NCBI RefSeq assembly: GCF_001866005.1
Contig: NZ_MLQR01000001.1
Location: forward strand, 701,106 to 765,105
Origin: Anaerobacillus alkalilacustris
Lineage (GTDB): Bacteria; Bacillota; Bacilli; Bacillales; Anaerobacillaceae
Reading direction: 5' to 3'
DNA length: 64,000 nt
Positions 61,875-64,000 of the stretch are shown here, piece by piece. The notes beneath the pieces are model-generated. The model saw only the letters and a program-made list of their open reading frames with translations. It did not search any database and was not told the DNA's origin. A program made the translations under genes and the position numbers. Each line of letters opens with the position of its first letter. Position 1 is the stretch's first letter.

Positions 61875-62105
61875 GAGCTTTATTTGTTTTACCATGGGGT
61901 TGCATTTCTTTTGCAATAACTCGCTTTACCACCATGTTAGATAGCAGCTGAGGGATTCACTCAACTTGTTTAACCTAACGGAACAGGTTGCCCTTATTGT
62001 ATTCTTTTGAGCATCTAGCTTAGGATTTTGTTATTTTTTTATCTTTGCTCAGCAATTTTGGGCACGTATCGCTCCTTTGCGTTACCTTGTTACTCTTTGC
62101 TCAAC
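61875..62105. other. Spacer between yaaC and the rRNA flank
   Basis: No gene or clear terminator was recognised. Similarity to locus A begins only near 62114. Confidence 0.45.
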
Positions 62106-62300
62106 AGCATGCAGCTTTGCATCAAGGAAACACACTGCGAAGCGACACTCTTAGACGCAGAAAAGCTACTGACTTCGTTTACCTCATGAATATACTTCTT
62201 TGAATTTACTACGTGCTGCTTTGCATCGAGGAAGCTTACTTCAAAGCGATACTAACAGACGCAGATGCAGCACCACTTAACGCAAATACTCAATTTCCGA
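62106..62300. repeat. Repeat modules flanking the rRNA locus (copy B)
   Basis: This is the same pair of modules as at 28185-28380, differing at only a few positions (for example ACTAGC versus ACTAAC). The near identity runs without indels into the 5S gene. Confidence 0.8.
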
Positions 62301-62304
62301 AAAC

Positions 62305-62336
62305 AAAAAGAACACACTCCATTGGAATGTGTTCTT
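62305..62336 (-). terminator. rRNA terminator (locus B)
   Basis: This is the same hairpin and T-run as at locus A, directly behind the 5S gene. Confidence 0.85.
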
Positions 62337-62342
62337 TAACTT

Positions 62343-62457
62343 ACCTAGCAACGTCCTACTCTCACAAGGGGAAGCCCCTAACTACCATCGGCGCAAAAGA
62401 GCTTAACGATCGTGTTCGGCATGGGAACGAGTGTGACCTCTTCGCTATCGCCACTAG
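62343..62457 (-). rRNA. rrf: 5S ribosomal RNA (locus B)
   Basis: The sequence is identical to the locus A 5S gene, about 115 nt. The 23S-5S spacer upstream is 39 bp longer than in locus A (62505-62543 is extra). No 23S gene is present. Confidence 0.95.
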
Positions 62458-62543
62458 ATAATATATTTAGTTGAAAGAAATCATTCTTTCAAAACTAGAT
62501 AACATACATTTAAGATTCTTGAGTGTGAATTCAATTCTTATTT

Positions 62544-62874
62544 GTCCCAGTGTGGCCGATCACCCTCTCAGGTCGGCTACGCATCGTCGCCTTGGTAAGC
62601 CGTTACCTTACCAACTAGCTAATGCGACGCGGGCCCATCCTGTAGTGTTAGGTAAACCCAACTTTCACTTTAGAACCATGAGGCTCCAAAGATTATCCGG
62701 TATTAGCTTCGGTTTCCCGAAGTTATCCCAGTCTACAGGGCAGGTTGCCCACGTGTTACTCACCCGTCCGCCGCTAACTCTCATAAAGCAAGCTTTAATT
62801 GAGTTCGCTCGACTTGCATGTATTAGGCACGCCGCCAGCGTTCGTCCTGAGCCAGGATCAAACTCTCCATAAAA
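62544..62874 (-). rRNA. rrs: 16S rRNA 5' fragment (331 nt, locus B)
   Basis: The first 331 nt of 16S are present, identical in extent to locus A, and end at the same base (CCACACTGGGAC). They then join the 23S-5S spacer. The position next to yaaC-guaB corresponds to rrnO of B. subtilis, a complete operon there. The missing 4-5 kb is most simply an assembly collapse. Confidence 0.93.
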
Positions 62875-62925
62875 GTGTTTGATAAAGCTCAAAATAAAAC
62901 ATTGACGAGATAATGGTATCTCTTT

Positions 62926-63053
62926 TTTTGTCTAGCTTCAGACACCATCAACTCGAGACGCTTCAGTTCATCAAACGAAGTCAAAAAACACGACTTCTTT
63001 TTGTTGACCTTCCAGCGCTTGTCGTTGATAAGCGGGTGTCTTCCGCCTTTCAT
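62926..63053 (+). repeat. Dispersed-repeat-like insertion in the rRNA leader of locus B
   Basis: About 127 bp starting GTCTAGCTTCAGACACC lie after the hairpin GAGATAATGGTATCTC and T7, and before ATTCGCTTGGCTG. Locus A lacks the insertion (GAGATATTTACTATCTCTTT directly followed by AATTCGCTTGG near 28960-28990). It is a filled site against an empty one. Confidence 0.75.
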
Positions 63054-63133
63054 ATTCGCTTGGCTGTGTGTTCAGTTTTCAAAGAACCATCTTTTTTTAA
63101 AATTTACGTCGTTGTTTTTTAGCGACAAGAGTT

Positions 63134-63162
63134 ATTGTAACATAACATTCAATTCCGCGCAA
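63134..63162 (-). promoter_or_regulatory. rRNA promoter (locus B)
   Basis: TTGCGC (63162-63157), 17 bp and TACAAT (63139-63134) on the minus strand lie at the place of P2 in locus A. A further TATGAT at 63238-63233 may be the -10 of an upstream promoter with a weak -35. Confidence 0.65.
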
Positions 63163-63238
63163 GTTAATTTGAAAAACTTTTTTTCAAGACAACAACTTAA
63201 CTTCTTCGCTTTTTAGCGACAAGGAATAACATATCATA

Positions 63239-63437
63239 CCATCACGTTCTACACAATACTTTTTTTGAACTTATTAATAGATAATCGCATCCAAAAAAGT
63301 TCTGCGTAACAACTTCAGAAGTAACAGTCTTATTAATCTATCATAGAACTATTATAATAGCAAGTAAAATTACACATAGCATATCACTAGCATTGCATTA
63401 ATGTTATTTGAAAATTCTGTTTATTATTCAATCCTCT
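63239..63437. other. Spacer upstream of rRNA locus B
   Basis: AT-rich and without a gene. It separates the rRNA promoters from the degraded toxin-antitoxin remnant. Confidence 0.45.
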
Positions 63438-63628
63438 TTAGAGCCAAAAAAGTAAAACGTGAATAAAAGGTGGTTCTGTCCATTTGGTGATATTATACAA
63501 TAGATCTTCAGTTTCTAAAATAAACTGAGAGATAAAGTAAATGTTTCTTCAGGTGTAAATCTTTCACTCCTAAACAGAGTAAGTTTTTCCATAACAGCAG
63601 GGGACCAAATAACTTGGCGCTCATACAT
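63438..63628 (-). pseudogene. RelE/ParE-type toxin remnant (frameshifted, truncated)
   Basis: From the ATG at 63628 the frame reads MYERQVIWSPAVMEKLTLFR and on to RFTPEETFTLS, then hits a stop at 63515. The adjacent frame continues QFILETEDLLYNITKWTEPP, so one frameshift splits it. The pattern xxWSPxAxEKLxxFR...FTPEETFxxISxFI is typical of RelE/ParE ribonuclease or gyrase toxins. The C-terminal half with the catalytic residues is missing. The start overlaps the antitoxin stop (TAATG). Confidence 0.65.
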
Positions 63629-63863
63629 TACATAAAGCCCTTTTTGGAAAGTGATCTTAATAGCTTTGTGGTAGTCATGCCCCGTCCATTTTCGTACTGC
63701 TCCATGCTTTCTTTTAACATACGCTTGAGCTCAGGGGTTTTTTTCAGCTTCAATTTTTATGGATTGTTCATCATCTTTTAAAGTCACTTCGAATAAGTGG
63801 CTGCCATCCTTTTGCTCTGTTAATTCTGGTTACGATGAACTCCTCTTCCGTATCTAGCCACAT
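63628..63863 (-). pseudogene. Cognate antitoxin remnant (two frameshifts)
   Basis: The frame starts MWLDTEEEFIVT at 63863, shifts to ELTEQKDGSHLFEVTLKDDE and on to IKIEAEK, and shifts again to ELKRMLKESMEQYENGRGMT and TTKLLRSLSKKGFM before TAA at 63630-63628. Read across the shifts it would give about 75-80 residues, fitting a Phd/RelB-like antitoxin with a Met-Thr-Thr-x-x-Leu-x-x-Ser-Leu tail. Both shifts are in short homopolymer or near-repeat contexts. No intact copy is in the window. Confidence 0.6.
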
Positions 63864-64000
63864 CTTTGCGGTTAATCAATGCCCTCGTTTATTATTAAAA
63901 ACGAATTAAGGCCCTCTTTAAAGTCGACTACTATACTATTACCCACCTACTTGGTTCATTTGAAACAATTCTCAGTCAAACCTATTCCTAACATCAGAAT
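63864..64000. other. Right-edge sequence
   Basis: In minus sense a short frame, IVVDFKEGLNSFLIINEGID, ends upstream of the antitoxin remnant. It may be the tail of another decayed gene, but the window ends before it can be judged. Confidence 0.3.

Overview
The window is chromosomal DNA from a low-G+C, endospore-forming Bacillota of the Bacillaceae. The order guaB-dacA-pdxS-pdxT-serS ... tadA-ffs-dnaX-ebfC-recR-yaaL-bofA-[rRNA]-gin-yaaO-tmk-darA-holB-ricT-yabA-trmN6-rsmI-abrB-metG-tatD-yabE-rnmV-rsmA-yabG-veg-sspF-ispE-purR-ridA-spoVG-glmU-prs-ctc-pth-fin-mfd matches the origin-proximal region of Bacillus subtilis. It is given here in reverse, so most genes lie on the minus strand. Sporulation genes (fin, gin, bofA, yabG, sspF, spoVG) mark a spore former. 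Two NrfHA ammonifying nitrite reductases and a Ccm (System I) cytochrome c maturation operon suggest an anaerobically respiring relative such as Anaerobacillus. That genus call is inference.

Layout: 1-20000 holds mfd (cut by the window edge), translation and cell-wall precursor genes, purine regulation, rRNA methylation/5S maturation, and metG with its T-box leader. Then come plus-strand abrB and the rsmI-to-yaaO block of replication, c-di-AMP sensing and nucleotide genes. At 28.4-28.9 kb, and again at 62.3-62.9 kb, sit two rRNA loci reduced to 331 nt of 16S joined to a 23S-5S spacer and a 5S gene. They occupy the positions of B. subtilis rrnA and rrnO. The shared 16S breakpoint points to collapsed assembly of full operons. 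Between them lie bofA-recR-dnaX-ffs-tadA, then an accessory block (34.4-54.0 kb) where B. subtilis has dck, dgk, yaaH and yaaI, then serS, the PLP synthase, dacA, guaB and yaaC.

The accessory block works as an anaerobic nitrite-ammonification island. A 12-gene ccm operon (secreted protein-ccmE-F-H-H'-CcmI-like-131 aa-A-B-C-D-G) would attach heme to the many CXXCH sites and the CXXCK site of the two NrfH/NrfA pairs beside it. FNR/CRP-type palindromes TGTGA-N6-TCAC(A/T) precede the ccm operon and both nrfHA operons; at nrfHA-2 the spacing to the -10 is near -41.5. The CcmE heme ligand is the CXXXY variant, and one of two tandem CcmH proteins has lost its CXXC. A divergent oligopeptide ABC transporter follows.

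A dispersed repeat family (about 65-265 bp, at least nine copies plus fragments) runs through the spacers. In gene-sense orientation most copies begin at the T-tract of an intrinsic terminator and always run in the same direction (tail TATCAGAATTTATAAATTTC, then TCTAGC, ending GGCGCTTGCGCTTTTCT). One copy sits in one rRNA leader after a hairpin plus T7, while the other rRNA leader shows a nearly intact empty site. At the far right lies a frameshifted RelE/ParE-like toxin-antitoxin remnant.
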